A DNA stretch of 64,000 bases. Source: Halieaceae bacterium. GTDB taxonomy: Bacteria > Pseudomonadota > Gammaproteobacteria > Pseudomonadales > Halieaceae. Below, piece by piece: positions 44,800 through 54,814 of this stretch; the first letter of the stretch is position 1; every line of letters begins with the position of its first letter. A program made the position numbers and the translations under genes. The stretch spans positions 17,555 through 81,554 of the forward strand of contig DPGN01000021.1 in NCBI GenBank assembly GCA_003523185.1, written 5' to 3'. The notes beneath the pieces are model-generated. The model ran no database searches, had not been told where the DNA came from, and saw only the letters and a list, made by a program, of their open reading frames with translations.

Positions 44800-46248
44800 A
44801 TGCTGAATACCAGCGCTAGAGAACTTGCTATGCGTATGTGGATGGGAGAGCTCTCATCCGTTGAAGTAACACAGTTCTACATAGACCGAATTGAGAAGCA
44901 CAACCCAGCCATCAATGCGGTGATTGCAGAGCGATTTGACGCTGCACTCGACGAGGCTCGACAGGCGGATGAGAAGGTGCAACGCGGAGAGCCTTTGGGT
45001 GCTCTTCATGGATTACCGATGACCATCAAAGATGCCTATGAGGTGACCGGTTTGACTTGTGAGGTCGGGCATCTTCCTTTCAAAGGGCGAGTCTCCGATA
45101 GGGATGCGGTTGTGGTTCAGCGATTGCGAGCGGCTGGCGCTATCATCCTTGGTAAGACGAATACGCCACTTCACTGCGCGGATCTGCAGACCTATAACGA
45201 TATTCACGGCACGACGAATAACCCGCATAACCTTGCCCATACACCCGGAGGATCCTCTGGCGGCGCGGCAGCGGCACTGGCTTCGGGTATGACACCGCTC
45301 GAGTTCGGCAGCGATATCGGTGGGTCCATCAGAACGCCTTCGCATTTTTGTGGTTTGTTTGGTCACAAGCCCACCTTCGACATTATCCCGCAGCGAGGGC
45401 ATGTGCCCCCAAGGCATGGTGCAAGAACAACCGGCGCCTTAACTGTAATGGGACCATTGGCGCGTTCCGTTGATGACCTTGAATTGGCGTTTGATCTCAC
45501 AGTGGGTCTCGATGAACAACGCAGCTCAGGTCTGCGGCTTGAATTGCCCACCTCACGAGTAGATTCACCGAAGCAGGTCAGAGTTGGACTGTGGCTAGGT
45601 GATGATTATTGTCCTGTAGATAGAGAAATCCTTTTAGGTATCGAGCAAGCTGCGCACTCGCTTGAAGTCATGGGTGCCTGCGTGGAAGAAGCGAGGCCCA
45701 GTTTTAGTTTGGCTGAGCATCATGAGACGTACCTGATGCATCTATCGCCCATTATTGCGTCGGGATTTGGTCCACGCGAAATAAACCTCATGCAGCAGAT
45801 CGCGGGCGCCAGTGAACCTGAAGATAAGTCGCCAAATACGCTGCAGGCTCGCGGCGCTCTCTTGGCGCATCGGGAGTGGTTAGTATGGAATGAAATCCGT
45901 GCGCACCTAGTAGATCAATGGCGTTCTTTCTTTGACGATTACGATGTCCTCATTTGTCCTGTTACCCCCACCACTGCCATGCCACATGATCAGGAGACGT
46001 CGTATGGCGCCCGTAAAATATGGGTCAACGGAGAAGCTCGCCCCTATTCAGATAATGTGGTCTGGGCCGGGGTAGCGACCCTCTGTGGGTTGCCATCCAC
46101 AGCAGTGCCCGTCGGCAGGCACAGTGATGGTCTTCCTTTTGGGCTTCAGATTATTGGCCCTGAATATGCGGATCGCACCACGATGGCGGTTGCGCGCTGG
46201 TTAGAGGAGGCGGGATACGTCACGAGGTTGGCAGAGGGCTACCAATAA
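44800..46248 (+). CDS. amidase, amidase-signature family
   Basis: A 482-residue amidase-signature hydrolase. The Ser-cisSer-Lys triad is readable: Lys77 in TIKDAYE, Ser152 in PGGSSGG and nucleophile Ser176 in GGSIRTP. It has no signal peptide and acts in the cytoplasm. Substrates of the family range from simple amides to N-acyl amino acids and Glu-tRNA; this one stands alone without gatB or gatC, so it is not a tRNA amidotransferase subunit. An AbgT transporter gene lies 166 bases downstream on the same strand; it could import the amide that this enzyme cleaves. CAAGGAG precedes the ATG. Confidence 0.9.
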   Translation: MLNTSARELAMRMWMGELSSVEVTQFYIDRIEKHNPAINAVIAERFDAALDEARQADEKVQRGEPLGALHGLPMTIKDAYEVTGLTCEVGHLPFKGRVSDRDAVVVQRLRAAGAIILGKTNTPLHCADLQTYNDIHGTTNNPHNLAHTPGGSSGGAAAALASGMTPLEFGSDIGGSIRTPSHFCGLFGHKPTFDIIPQRGHVPPRHGARTTGALTVMGPLARSVDDLELAFDLTVGLDEQRSSGLRLELPTSRVDSPKQVRVGLWLGDDYCPVDREILLGIEQAAHSLEVMGACVEEARPSFSLAEHHETYLMHLSPIIASGFGPREINLMQQIAGASEPEDKSPNTLQARGALLAHREWLVWNEIRAHLVDQWRSFFDDYDVLICPVTPTTAMPHDQETSYGARKIWVNGEARPYSDNVVWAGVATLCGLPSTAVPVGRHSDGLPFGLQIIGPEYADRTTMAVARWLEEAGYVTRLAEGYQ

Positions 46249-46413
46249 GAGCCATTATTTAGAGCCATCAACAAAGGCCCTCGATAAATGCGACTCACAT
46301 TAGTGTGTGGATTGCGCGGCTGGTAATGAAAAGCGACGCAGGTAAACTGCCTGTGGAGATCAAACAAACCATGGCGCGTTGAGTCACTCGATTCAGCGAC
46401 TGGGGAGCACACC

Positions 46414-48003
46414 ATGAATACGTCGACGAGCGATGCCCAGCAGGGCATGGGTGGATTTTTAGGTTGGATTGAGCGTAGCGGCAACAAACTGCCAGATCCT
46501 GTCTTTTTATTTTTCTGGCTGATTCTCGGTCTGGTTGCTATCTCGGTGTTGGCGACAATGACTGGCGTCTCGGCCGCCCACCCGACAAAAATTGATCCCG
46601 CAACAGGTGCCAATCAAATCATTTCCGCTACCAGCCTCCTGTCCGCAGAGAATATTGCAAAGCTGTGGGTAGATATGCCCAAAACCTTCACGCACTTCCA
46701 TCCTTTGGGCTATGTGCTGGTGGTGATGTTGGGAGCAGGAGTTGCTGAGCGTGTGGGTCTTTTCGGTACAGCCATGCGAGCCGGCGTTCGCGATGTGCCC
46801 AATCCGCTTTTAACCCCGACGGTTGTGCTCGTGGGCATGCTGGGTAATCTCGCTGCTGATGCTGCCTATGTGGTGCTAATTCCATTGGCGGGGATTATCT
46901 TTCACGCGGCGGGTCGACACCCTATCGCTGGGATAGCTGCGGCATTCGCGGGTGTGTCCGGCGGTTTTTCGGCAAATCTGCTCCCGGGTCAGCTCGACGC
47001 GCTGTTGTTTGGTATTACCGAAGCAAGTGTCGAAACGGTCTTCGGTGATTTCACTGCGAACATTGCCGGCAACTGGTTCTTTATCGCTGGAATGACCTTC
47101 GTGTTCCTACCGGTCATCTGGTACGTCACCGACAAGATTATCGAACCTCGTTTGGGCGCATTTGACCCGAGCCTCGCCTCGGCAGCGAGCGCTGATGATG
47201 AAAGTGACCGCGAACTGACAGAGGATGAGCGACGCGGACTGCGTAATGCCGGTTGGGCGGTCCTTTTTGTCATTGGTTTGTGGACCTTATTCACCATCGG
47301 ACCGGGAACCCCACTGATTGATGAGGCGGCCTCTGCAGAGGCGCAAATGGCGCCGTTTTATAAAAGCCTGGTTGCTGCGTTCTTTATTCTGTTCCTACTC
47401 GCAGGTTGGGCCTACGGAAAAGGCGCAGGCACCATCAATGATCACCGTGATCTGGTTAAGATGATGACGGGGGCGATGGAAGACCTGGCTTACTATCTCG
47501 TTCTGGCGTTTGCTGCGGCGCACTTCGTAGCCATGTTTTCCTGGTCTAACCTGGGTCTCATTTTGGCTGTGCACGGCGCCGACTTTCTGAGCTCGACGAA
47601 TATGCCAGCCTGGGCACTGCTGACGTCCATTATTCTGGTGTCGTCACTACTCAATCTGTTTGTGGGTTCGGCGAGTGCCAAATGGGCTCTCATTGCACCG
47701 GTGATGGTGCCGATGTTGATGCTTCTTGGTATCACACCCGAGATGGCAACCGCGGCTTACCGTGTGGGTGATGGCGCTACCAATATCATTACGCCGCTCA
47801 TGGTCTATTTCCCACTGATCCTGATTTTCTGCCAGCGATGGCAAAGTAATTTTGGTCTGGGGAGCCTCGCGGCCACGATGCTGCCTTATTCCATTGGTCT
47901 CTTGGTGTCGGGTCTTGCGATGACCATTGCCTGGGTTGTCTTGGATTTGCCACTTGGCCCAGGTGCTTCGGTGTTTATGGAGATCCCAACAACCATTCAA
48001 TAA
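46414..48003 (+). CDS. AbgT-family transporter
   Basis: A 529-residue inner-membrane transporter of the AbgT family, with about eleven membrane spans and the conserved PDPVFLFFWL, ADAAYVVLIPLAG, VSGGFSANLL and GDGATNIITPL segments. Characterised members import p-aminobenzoyl-glutamate (AbgT) or export sulfonamides (MtrF), coupled to protons. Context with an amidase suggests import of an N-acyl-amino-acid-like compound followed by cleavage, but an export role cannot be ruled out. GGGGAG stands 8 bases before the ATG. Confidence 0.92.
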   Translation: MNTSTSDAQQGMGGFLGWIERSGNKLPDPVFLFFWLILGLVAISVLATMTGVSAAHPTKIDPATGANQIISATSLLSAENIAKLWVDMPKTFTHFHPLGYVLVVMLGAGVAERVGLFGTAMRAGVRDVPNPLLTPTVVLVGMLGNLAADAAYVVLIPLAGIIFHAAGRHPIAGIAAAFAGVSGGFSANLLPGQLDALLFGITEASVETVFGDFTANIAGNWFFIAGMTFVFLPVIWYVTDKIIEPRLGAFDPSLASAASADDESDRELTEDERRGLRNAGWAVLFVIGLWTLFTIGPGTPLIDEAASAEAQMAPFYKSLVAAFFILFLLAGWAYGKGAGTINDHRDLVKMMTGAMEDLAYYLVLAFAAAHFVAMFSWSNLGLILAVHGADFLSSTNMPAWALLTSIILVSSLLNLFVGSASAKWALIAPVMVPMLMLLGITPEMATAAYRVGDGATNIITPLMVYFPLILIFCQRWQSNFGLGSLAATMLPYSIGLLVSGLAMTIAWVVLDLPLGPGASVFMEIPTTIQ

Positions 48004-48019
48004 GGCCGCAGTTCACCGA

Positions 48020-49213
48020 TCATGCGGTGACGGGCAGCGGTGCCCACAGGTCTGTGATGTGGCCGCCGGAGAAAACAGCGATTGTTGGGAACTGGAGGAA
48101 CACGGCTTCGCTCTGTGTTGGTCGCAAGAAAACAAAGTCATCGACTTTAAGCGACGAATTTTTGGGGGCGACCAACATTTCCTGGTTACTTGAGCGACCA
48201 AAGAGACTGCTGTTTTTAAGCCCGCCGGGGTAGACCGGGTCCGCTTTCCAGTAGCCACCGTGCAGAAATACGGTCTTTCCCGACTGCGGTTTGCCCAGTG
48301 CTCGATTGGCGTATTCAAGGCCGGGCAAACGAACGCCTTTGCTTACCTTGATGGCCGGTGTGGCGATGAAGCTCGCCGGTAAAAATGCCTTTAGTATGGG
48401 TAAATCGAAATCGCTGGGCTTGACGAGCGCCGATCCAGCGGCAATCTCATTGGCCAGCAACGTGTCGGAGTAGAGCCCAAACGTCGGGCTACCTGCCATA
48501 TTTCTTACCATATTCGTAACGTGTTCTTGACCAAAAATCGCCGCGGTGTGCTTTAAAGCCTGTTGAAACTGATCGGCTGCGCCCTGCTTGGCGCGTTTGG
48601 GCCAGCCAGCAATATTGGGCAGCTTAGTCAGGTGTGGCTCGTAGCCCATCAGACCGGCGAGGGTCAGGTTGTTACTCTGATGAATGGTTCTCAGTGACGC
48701 TTCGAGATCAGCTCCTGGCTCCAACCCACCGCGGTGAAGGCCAACGTCGATCTCGAGGTTGATCTGTAACTGGATATCCGCTGACATGGCGAGCTCGGCG
48801 TACTCGACCAACCGCGCTGGCGTATCGATCAGCCATTGAACCTGATGTTGTAGCTGGCTACGCGTTTGGGTACTGGCCTCATCGAGTGTTCGCCTCAGTG
48901 CTCGCACGGGAATCGGCTTGCCGAGCAACTGATTGGCTTCCGGCATCAGCGCAAGGAGCTGTGTGACCATGTTGGTGTTGAAGGTCATGAGCCGACGGGT
49001 CTCAGTTTGGGTTGCAACGTATTCAAGCAGTTCGGCACACGGTAGGGACTTGGCGACAATACGGTAGGCCATCCCCTCAGGCAGCATGGCTTTTAACGCA
49101 GCGATATTGGTGTCCAGCCGATCACGGTCGATGACCAATACAGGTTCTGCGAGCCCTGCGTTAGCAAGCGCCTGTTGCAGTTGTTGAAAGTAGCTGGCGG
49201 ACAGTGGGTTCAT
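48020..49213 (-). CDS. PLP enzyme, alanine-racemase fold (D-threonine aldolase/D-serine dehydratase-like)
   Basis: A 397-residue PLP-dependent enzyme. The alanine-racemase N-terminal barrel is recognised by VLVIDRDRLDTNIAAL and the Schiff-base Lys55 in YRIVAKSLPC, with INLEIDVGLHRGG further on. The C-terminal part resembles the DSD1/D-threonine aldolase metal-binding region. These enzymes act on D-amino acids. The start is the ATG at 49213, one base past the stop codon of the upstream oxidase gene, with GAGG inside that gene's end, so translation is coupled. A pairing of this enzyme type with a sugar-lactone oxidase also occurs in actinobacteria as I recall. Confidence 0.82.
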   Translation of the reverse strand: MNPLSASYFQQLQQALANAGLAEPVLVIDRDRLDTNIAALKAMLPEGMAYRIVAKSLPCAELLEYVATQTETRRLMTFNTNMVTQLLALMPEANQLLGKPIPVRALRRTLDEASTQTRSQLQHQVQWLIDTPARLVEYAELAMSADIQLQINLEIDVGLHRGGLEPGADLEASLRTIHQSNNLTLAGLMGYEPHLTKLPNIAGWPKRAKQGAADQFQQALKHTAAIFGQEHVTNMVRNMAGSPTFGLYSDTLLANEIAAGSALVKPSDFDLPILKAFLPASFIATPAIKVSKGVRLPGLEYANRALGKPQSGKTVFLHGGYWKADPVYPGGLKNSSLFGRSSNQEMLVAPKNSSLKVDDFVFLRPTQSEAVFLQFPTIAVFSGGHITDLWAPLPVTA

Positions 49214-49214
49214 G

Positions 49215-50501
49215 TCAGACCTCAAATAGGTCCGAGAGGTAGCCGTTCAGTAGACGGCCATCCGGGTCTAACTCACGGCGCAGCGCAGCAAAGTTTTCGA
49301 AGTCCGGATACCACGCGCGTGCCTGCGCTGCAGTCATGCTGTTGAGCTTGCCCCAGTGAGGTCTGCCGCCGTACTTCTGAAAGATGGGCTCGACATCGGT
49401 GAACAGGAAGTCGTAGGCATCCTTGTGATAACAGTGAACGGCTACCGAAATTCTGTTGCCGCCATTGAATGGCGATAGCCACGCGCTATCGCTTTTGGTC
49501 TGCCGCGCTTCGAAGGGGAAGAACACATCGGGACGCTTGGTTTCAATGTAGTGCCGCACTTCCTCGAGTGCTTCGAGTCCTCGCTCCACCGGCAGGTGAT
49601 ACTCCATTTCGTTGAAACGAACGTTCCGTTCGCTGGCCAGCAAATCCCAGCTCTCGCCAATGACATTCTCCGTTGGCTCATTAGCTATAGCGCGTTTAAG
49701 AAGCCATCGCCTGAGCGGTGTGAACCATTTGAGGGAATCCCTAAGGCTCTTTAGCTGCATCATGGCTGATGTGCTGGTGTCATGATTGGCGGGCGTTGAT
49801 GGCTCCGTGCTGACATTGTGCGTGAGCAATAAGCTGGTATCGGAAAAGGGGATATAAAAGAACTCGAAGTTGCGGTTCTCGTTCCAATAGCGCTCTGCGT
49901 TTTCCAGGGTGTGCTTGTTTGAGGCAGGCCACACCTGTCGATGCAGCTTAAAGCGCTCTACGAGCTGCATTTTAATCTCGGTGATAACACCCAGCGCGCC
50001 GAGTGCAACGCGGGCGCCATCTAACCACTCGGCGTTCTCATGCGCGCTTATTTCTAACAGTTCACCCGAACCTGTCACGAGTTTCAGTGCCTGGATCTCA
50101 GCCGCCAGCCCTTGTAACTCTTTGCCTGTGCCGTGCGTACCTGTGCTTGTGGCGCCAGCTAGAGTTTGAACGTCGATATCGCCCAGATTCCTGAAGGCGT
50201 AGCCGCGCTCTGAGAGTTGGGGTGACAGATCATGCAGTTTGGCGCCGGCGCCCAACCACGCCTGATGTGTCAGAGGATCGATCTCACCCACACTCGAAAA
50301 GTGGTCGAGCTTAACGATGGTGTGCTTCGTCGGCACCAGCGGCATCCAGCTGTGACCGGACCCCACGGGTCTGACGCCACGGCTGTGGGATAGCATCAAG
50401 GCCGATAGCTCCTGAACAGATGTTGGCGTCAGCACAGGAGCCGGTGAGGCGGGTAGTGACCTCGACCAGTTCTGCCATTGTGTTGCTGCTCGTTCCGTCA
50501 T
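49215..50501 (-). CDS. FAD-linked sugar-lactone oxidase (D-arabinono-1,4-lactone oxidase family)
   Basis: A 428-residue flavoprotein of the vanillyl-alcohol-oxidase superfamily. RPVGSGHSW near residue 45 is the FAD-anchoring segment of L-gulonolactone and arabinonolactone oxidases, and GATSTGTHGTG and LGALGVITEI complete the PP-loop FAD domain; the C-terminal ALO domain includes the GRPHWGK motif, which lies near the flavin. It should oxidise an aldonolactone or alditol. I start it at the ATG at 50501; an upstream in-frame start adds 41 Cys/Arg-rich residues foreign to the family. It is directly followed by the PLP enzyme gene and divergent from fhs. Confidence 0.85.
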   Translation of the reverse strand: MTERAATQWQNWSRSLPASPAPVLTPTSVQELSALMLSHSRGVRPVGSGHSWMPLVPTKHTIVKLDHFSSVGEIDPLTHQAWLGAGAKLHDLSPQLSERGYAFRNLGDIDVQTLAGATSTGTHGTGKELQGLAAEIQALKLVTGSGELLEISAHENAEWLDGARVALGALGVITEIKMQLVERFKLHRQVWPASNKHTLENAERYWNENRNFEFFYIPFSDTSLLLTHNVSTEPSTPANHDTSTSAMMQLKSLRDSLKWFTPLRRWLLKRAIANEPTENVIGESWDLLASERNVRFNEMEYHLPVERGLEALEEVRHYIETKRPDVFFPFEARQTKSDSAWLSPFNGGNRISVAVHCYHKDAYDFLFTDVEPIFQKYGGRPHWGKLNSMTAAQARAWYPDFENFAALRRELDPDGRLLNGYLSDLFEV

Positions 50502-50684
50502 TTGCTTTGAATTTTTTGTAAGCGGACGCACCTGACGGTAGCACAATCGCAGGCAACTGAAAGGTGTTTTAGATGAAGCTGAAACACGGCAGAGATTACT
50601 CGCGCTTTGAGGCCAACTTTTCACCTAAATTTTTGATGTAACACTCTTGCTCAGGCTCGTTTTTGTCTTTAGTTTGGCGGCGAA

Positions 50685-50719
50685 GTGGAGGCCTGATAAA
50701 ACAAACTCAAAAGCCTCAC
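50685..50719 (+). promoter_or_regulatory. leader hairpin before fhs
   Basis: GTGGAGGC (50685-50692) can pair with GCCTCAC (50713-50719) leaving one bulged G and a 20-base loop, just before the GGGGA ribosome site of fhs. It could influence translation. It does not match a known riboswitch class that I recognise. Confidence 0.25.
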
Positions 50720-50734
50720 TCGGGGACCCAAACC

Positions 50735-52420
50735 ATGGCATCAGATATCGAAATCGCACAGGCTGCGACGCCGCGCCCAATCTCTCAGATTGCGGATCAA
50801 CTCAGTATTCCAGAGGAAGCGCTCGAGCCCTTTGGCCGCATTAAAGGCAAGGTGAATTTGGACTGGTTGCTGGAGCAACCGGTTCGCGATAGTGCGCGCA
50901 TGATCTTGGTGACGGCCATCAGCCCGACACCGGCCGGTGAAGGTAAAACCACGACTACAGTGGGTCTGGGTGATGCATTGCAGAAAATTGGTAAGGACGC
51001 GGTTATTTGCCTTCGTGAGCCATCGTTAGGTCCGGTCTTTGGTATGAAAGGCGGCGCTGCGGGTGGCGGTTATGCGCAGGTCATTCCCATGGAGGACATT
51101 AACCTTCACTTTAATGGTGATTTGCATGCCATCAGCGTCGCCAACAACCTGCTGGCAGCCCTGCTTGATAACCACGTTCATCACGGCAATGAACTCGATA
51201 TCGACGTGCGTCGCATCACCTGGAAGCGTGTTCTGGATATGAATGATCGCGCGCTGCGAGATATCACCGTTGCACTGGGTGGCCCCGGCAATGGCTATCC
51301 GCGCCAGGACGGTTTTGACATCGTCGTCGCTTCCGAAATCATGGCGATTTTCTGTCTGGCAACCGATCTTGATGACCTAAAAGCACGCTTGGGTCGCATT
51401 GTTGTTGCTTACACCCGGGACCGTCAGCCGGTCACGGCGGCTGATCTCAAGGCTGAAGGTGCGTTGACGGCAGTATTGAAGGATGCGTTGGCACCTAATC
51501 TGGTGCAGACCTTGGAGGGCACGCCTGCCTTTGTACACGGCGGACCCTTCGCCAATATTGCGCACGGTTGTAACAGCGTGATCGCAACAACAGCGGGTCT
51601 TCGACTGGCTGACTATGTGGTTACCGAGGCGGGCTTTGGCGCCGACCTGGGTGCGGAGAAGTTTATTGATATCAAGTGCCGCTCGGCTGGTATTCGCCCG
51701 TCGGCAGCGGTGCTCGTGGCCACAATCCGCGCACTGAAGTTCCACGGCGGTGTTGCTCGAGAGAATCTGTCAGAGGAGAACCTTGAGGCCCTCGAGAAGG
51801 GTCTGACTAACCTCGATCGTCACATCACGAATATCCGTGATCACTACGGTGTCCCTGCGGTGGTCTCCATTAACCAGTTCATTGCAGACACTCAGGCTGA
51901 GATTGATCTCATTGTCGAACACTGCCGGGTTCGTGGCATTCAGGTAGCGCTATCAAGCCACTGGGCAAATGGCGGTGCGGGTGCGACAGAACTTGCTGAG
52001 ATGGTCGTCTCTTTATGCGATGCAGATGAGACACCTGCCAATACCCCCCATCAGTCATTTGTCTATCCAGATTCAGCTACCTTGTTCGAGAAGGTCGAGG
52101 CTGTGGCAACCAAGATCTACGGCGCATCTGAGGTAACCGCCAATGCCAAGGTCAGAACGCGACTTAAGGAACTGGCTGATGAGGGCTACAGTCATCTGCC
52201 GATTTGTATTGCTAAAACCCAGTACTCATTCTCGACCGACCCTGCATTGAAGGGTGCACCGTCGGGACATGCGATGGATATTCGTGAGGTGCGTTTGTCC
52301 GTTGGTGCGGGCTTTGTTGTGGTCATTTGTGGCGACGTCATGACCATGCCAGGACTGCCCAAGGTGCCTGCAAGTCAAAGCATTGACGTGGTTGACGGAC
52401 AGATTGTCGGTCTGTTCTGA
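50735..52420 (+). CDS. fhs: formate--tetrahydrofolate ligase
   Basis: A 561-residue ligase that makes 10-formyl-tetrahydrofolate from formate, ATP and THF. The ATP site is [32 protein letters not shown] and the later [14 protein letters not shown] are invariant family segments. Full length matches bacterial Fhs (about 555-560). The ATG at 50735 follows CGGGGACCC; a longer in-frame start would add 24 residues. A GFA-family gene follows after 41 bases. It would capture formate from demethylation or other C1 release for purine and serine synthesis. The neighbouring oxidase gene is divergent. Confidence 0.97.
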   Translation: MASDIEIAQAATPRPISQIADQLSIPEEALEPFGRIKGKVNLDWLLEQPVRDSARMILVTAISPTPAGEGKTTTTVGLGDALQKIGKDAVICLREPSLGPVFGMKGGAAGGGYAQVIPMEDINLHFNGDLHAISVANNLLAALLDNHVHHGNELDIDVRRITWKRVLDMNDRALRDITVALGGPGNGYPRQDGFDIVVASEIMAIFCLATDLDDLKARLGRIVVAYTRDRQPVTAADLKAEGALTAVLKDALAPNLVQTLEGTPAFVHGGPFANIAHGCNSVIATTAGLRLADYVVTEAGFGADLGAEKFIDIKCRSAGIRPSAAVLVATIRALKFHGGVARENLSEENLEALEKGLTNLDRHITNIRDHYGVPAVVSINQFIADTQAEIDLIVEHCRVRGIQVALSSHWANGGAGATELAEMVVSLCDADETPANTPHQSFVYPDSATLFEKVEAVATKIYGASEVTANAKVRTRLKELADEGYSHLPICIAKTQYSFSTDPALKGAPSGHAMDIREVRLSVGAGFVVVICGDVMTMPGLPKVPASQSIDVVDGQIVGLF

Positions 52421-52461
52421 TCTCTAACGAGGACAAACAGAAAAATAAGCGAGGGAACATC

Positions 52462-52872
52462 ATGGCGGCAACCGGCGGATGTTTGTGCGGGCAGGTACGT
52501 TACGAGACCAAGGCTGAGCCAATGATGACAGGCGTCTGTCATTGCAAAAACTGCCAAAAGCAGGCGGGATCGGCCTTCTCAACCCTCGCGGCCTTTCATA
52601 AGTCCGATATCGAATTCACGGGAAATCTGTCGCTCTACGAGGACAGCGACACGGACACGGGAAATACTGTTAAGCGTTTTTTCTGTGGTACCTGTGGATC
52701 GCCGCTGTACTCACAAGTGCCTGCACAGCCCGACATGGCCTACTTAAAGACAGGGACCCTCGACGACACCGAAGGTTTTGTCGCTATGTTTCATTGCTGG
52801 TCGAGTACCAAGCAGAACTGGGTTGAGCTATCGCCCGATGTGCCGGCTTTTCCGCAAAACCCAACGGGTTGA
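52462..52872 (+). CDS. GFA (Mss4-like zinc) family protein
   Basis: A 136-residue zinc-binding protein. Cysteines in GGCLCG, VCHCKNCQ and FFCGTCGSPL form the zinc sites of the glutathione-dependent formaldehyde-activating (Gfa) family. Gfa was described as speeding the reaction of formaldehyde with glutathione, but most relatives have no proven role. It lies directly behind fhs, so a one-carbon link is attractive. A second GFA gene is at 55312. GCGAGGG stands before the ATG. Confidence 0.85.
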   Translation: MAATGGCLCGQVRYETKAEPMMTGVCHCKNCQKQAGSAFSTLAAFHKSDIEFTGNLSLYEDSDTDTGNTVKRFFCGTCGSPLYSQVPAQPDMAYLKTGTLDDTEGFVAMFHCWSSTKQNWVELSPDVPAFPQNPTG

Positions 52873-53100
52873 ACTTTGGGCCGGGCATAATCCGCGGCGG
52901 CTAACTAGATCAATACAACCGATAATATTCTGATGCCTGTTGCTTGCTGCGTGCGGATATCGATCGTTGTTCAAAAACGCATTGCAAGGTCTGACTTGCC
53001 TATTGTGTGTACGTAAAGAACGGCAGATGATCCTAAGGGTGGCGCACTGAATTGTCTTTGGGTCGCGACCAACGATAAAAAACAATAAAAAGAGGGACCT

Positions 53101-54735
53101 ATGCTTGCACGCCATTTAGTTAAGCCCATTACCCATTCACTATTTTTACTTTTTGGGGTGCTAGCCACTCACGCCATGGCGAGTGACAAACCCAATATTG
53201 TGATCATGGTCGCGGACGATCTCGGGTGGGCTGATGTTGGCTACCATGGGGGCAATATCGATACGCCCTCACTCGATAAGCTGGCAGAGGAGGGGGTCAG
53301 ACTCAACCGCTTTTACACAACGCCTATCTGCTCACCTACGCGAGCCGCATTGATGACTGGTCGTGACCCCATTCGCTTGGGTATCGCTTACGGCGTCATC
53401 CTTCCCTGGGACAATATTGGCGTGAACCCAGCCGAGCACTTTATGCCCCAGTCCTTCCAGGCGGCGGGTTATCAAACAGCGATGGTCGGCAAATGGCATT
53501 TGGGTCATGCGCAAATGACCTACCATCCCAACGAGCGTGGCTTTGAACATTTTTACGGCCACCTTCACACCGAGGTTGGCTTCTATCCGCCCTTTGCCAA
53601 CATAGGCGGTAAGGATTTCCAGGAGAACGGCGTCTCTATTGACGACGAGGGGTATGAAACCTACCTGCTTGCTGATGAGGTCAGTCGGTATATTCGTGAG
53701 CGCGATAAGGATAAACCCTTCCTCGTGTACATGCCTTTCATTGCTCCCCACACCCCACTCGATGCACCTGACGAGCTGAAAGAGAAGTATAAGGACATTG
53801 AAACTGACCTCGCGCCTGCTCGCTCAAATCAAACAGATTCCACGCGGCGCATAGCGAAGCTCACCTTACGCGAAAGTGCACGTCCAATGTACGCCGCCGT
53901 CGTCGATGCCATGGATCAAGCAATTGGCCAGGTTTTAGATACGCTGGACTCAGAGGGTTTAACCGACAATACGATTGTTCTCTTCTTCAGTGATAACGGC
54001 GGTGCCGCTTATTCGGTGGGTGGGGCAGACAATGCGCCGCTACGCGGAGGAAAAGGTGAGACATTCGAAGGGGGCATCCGCGTCGTGTCCCTCATGCGCT
54101 GGCCTGAAAAGCTTGCACCCGCTCAGGTGTTTGATCAAATCATGACGGTCATGGATGTGTTTCCAACCTTGGCCGACGCTGCCGGTATTGAGCCACTCAA
54201 TAACTTCGAGTTTGATGGTGCGAGTTTGTGGCCGTCGATTCAGAACGGCGTCGTTCACGAGCGCGATGACCTCATTATGTTTGCCTCGGAGATTCCGATA
54301 TACGGCAGCTTCAAACTCACGGCGTTTGATGATGAATGGAAGCTGGTGCAGGAGATGGAGCAGGACCAACTCTCCACGACAGTGACCAACTATTTATTCC
54401 GGATCTCAGAAGACCCACACGAATACAACAATCTGGCGTCAAAACATCCCGATATCGTTGAGGAAATGGCGCGCGCTATTACCGACTGGCGCGCACTTTA
54501 TCCTGTTAGCGGTACACGATCAGAGCTGATTCCTCCGCCGGGCTGGCGTGCGCCAAAAGACTGGGCCACTTATCCTAGGCCAATCGATGAGCTTCAGGAG
54601 ACAGAAAACCTGGGTATGGCGCCAACAGAATCAATTTTGCGTATCTTGGATATGCAGCACGGTCAGCGTGGGCGTTTGGTCTACTCGTGCACAAAGCGAT
54701 GGTGGTCTTTGGGTTTTTGCATTACCGATGATTGA
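53101..54735 (+). CDS. type I sulfatase (arylsulfatase-like), exported
   Basis: A 544-residue sulfatase. Residues 1-27 are a signal peptide with cleavage after AMA. Asp39-Asp40 in VADDLGW help bind calcium, and CSPTRAALMTGR at 77-88 is the sulfatase signature, in which Cys77 is converted to formylglycine by a maturase not found in the window. VGKWHLGH and the later FSDNGG segment agree. It would release sulfate from sulfated algal sugars or other esters in the periplasm, fitting a marine lifestyle. GAGGGACC precedes the ATG. The particular substrate class is not readable. Confidence 0.93.
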   Translation: MLARHLVKPITHSLFLLFGVLATHAMASDKPNIVIMVADDLGWADVGYHGGNIDTPSLDKLAEEGVRLNRFYTTPICSPTRAALMTGRDPIRLGIAYGVILPWDNIGVNPAEHFMPQSFQAAGYQTAMVGKWHLGHAQMTYHPNERGFEHFYGHLHTEVGFYPPFANIGGKDFQENGVSIDDEGYETYLLADEVSRYIRERDKDKPFLVYMPFIAPHTPLDAPDELKEKYKDIETDLAPARSNQTDSTRRIAKLTLRESARPMYAAVVDAMDQAIGQVLDTLDSEGLTDNTIVLFFSDNGGAAYSVGGADNAPLRGGKGETFEGGIRVVSLMRWPEKLAPAQVFDQIMTVMDVFPTLADAAGIEPLNNFEFDGASLWPSIQNGVVHERDDLIMFASEIPIYGSFKLTAFDDEWKLVQEMEQDQLSTTVTNYLFRISEDPHEYNNLASKHPDIVEEMARAITDWRALYPVSGTRSELIPPPGWRAPKDWATYPRPIDELQETENLGMAPTESILRILDMQHGQRGRLVYSCTKRWWSLGFCITDD

Positions 54736-54814
54736 GCCGCACCGTTCATAGTAATCGCGTGAGCGTCGGTCGCTACGTCAGGCAAAAAGCTCGATACGCA
54801 TTGATAGGTGTACC

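Noticed and set aside
44800..46248. GatA subunit of the Glu-tRNA amidotransferase
   Set aside because: No gatB or gatC lies nearby and the sequence around the triad is of a general amidase.
50502..50734. A folate, glycine or purine riboswitch before fhs
   Set aside because: No conserved core of those classes could be recognised; only a simple bulged hairpin is present.
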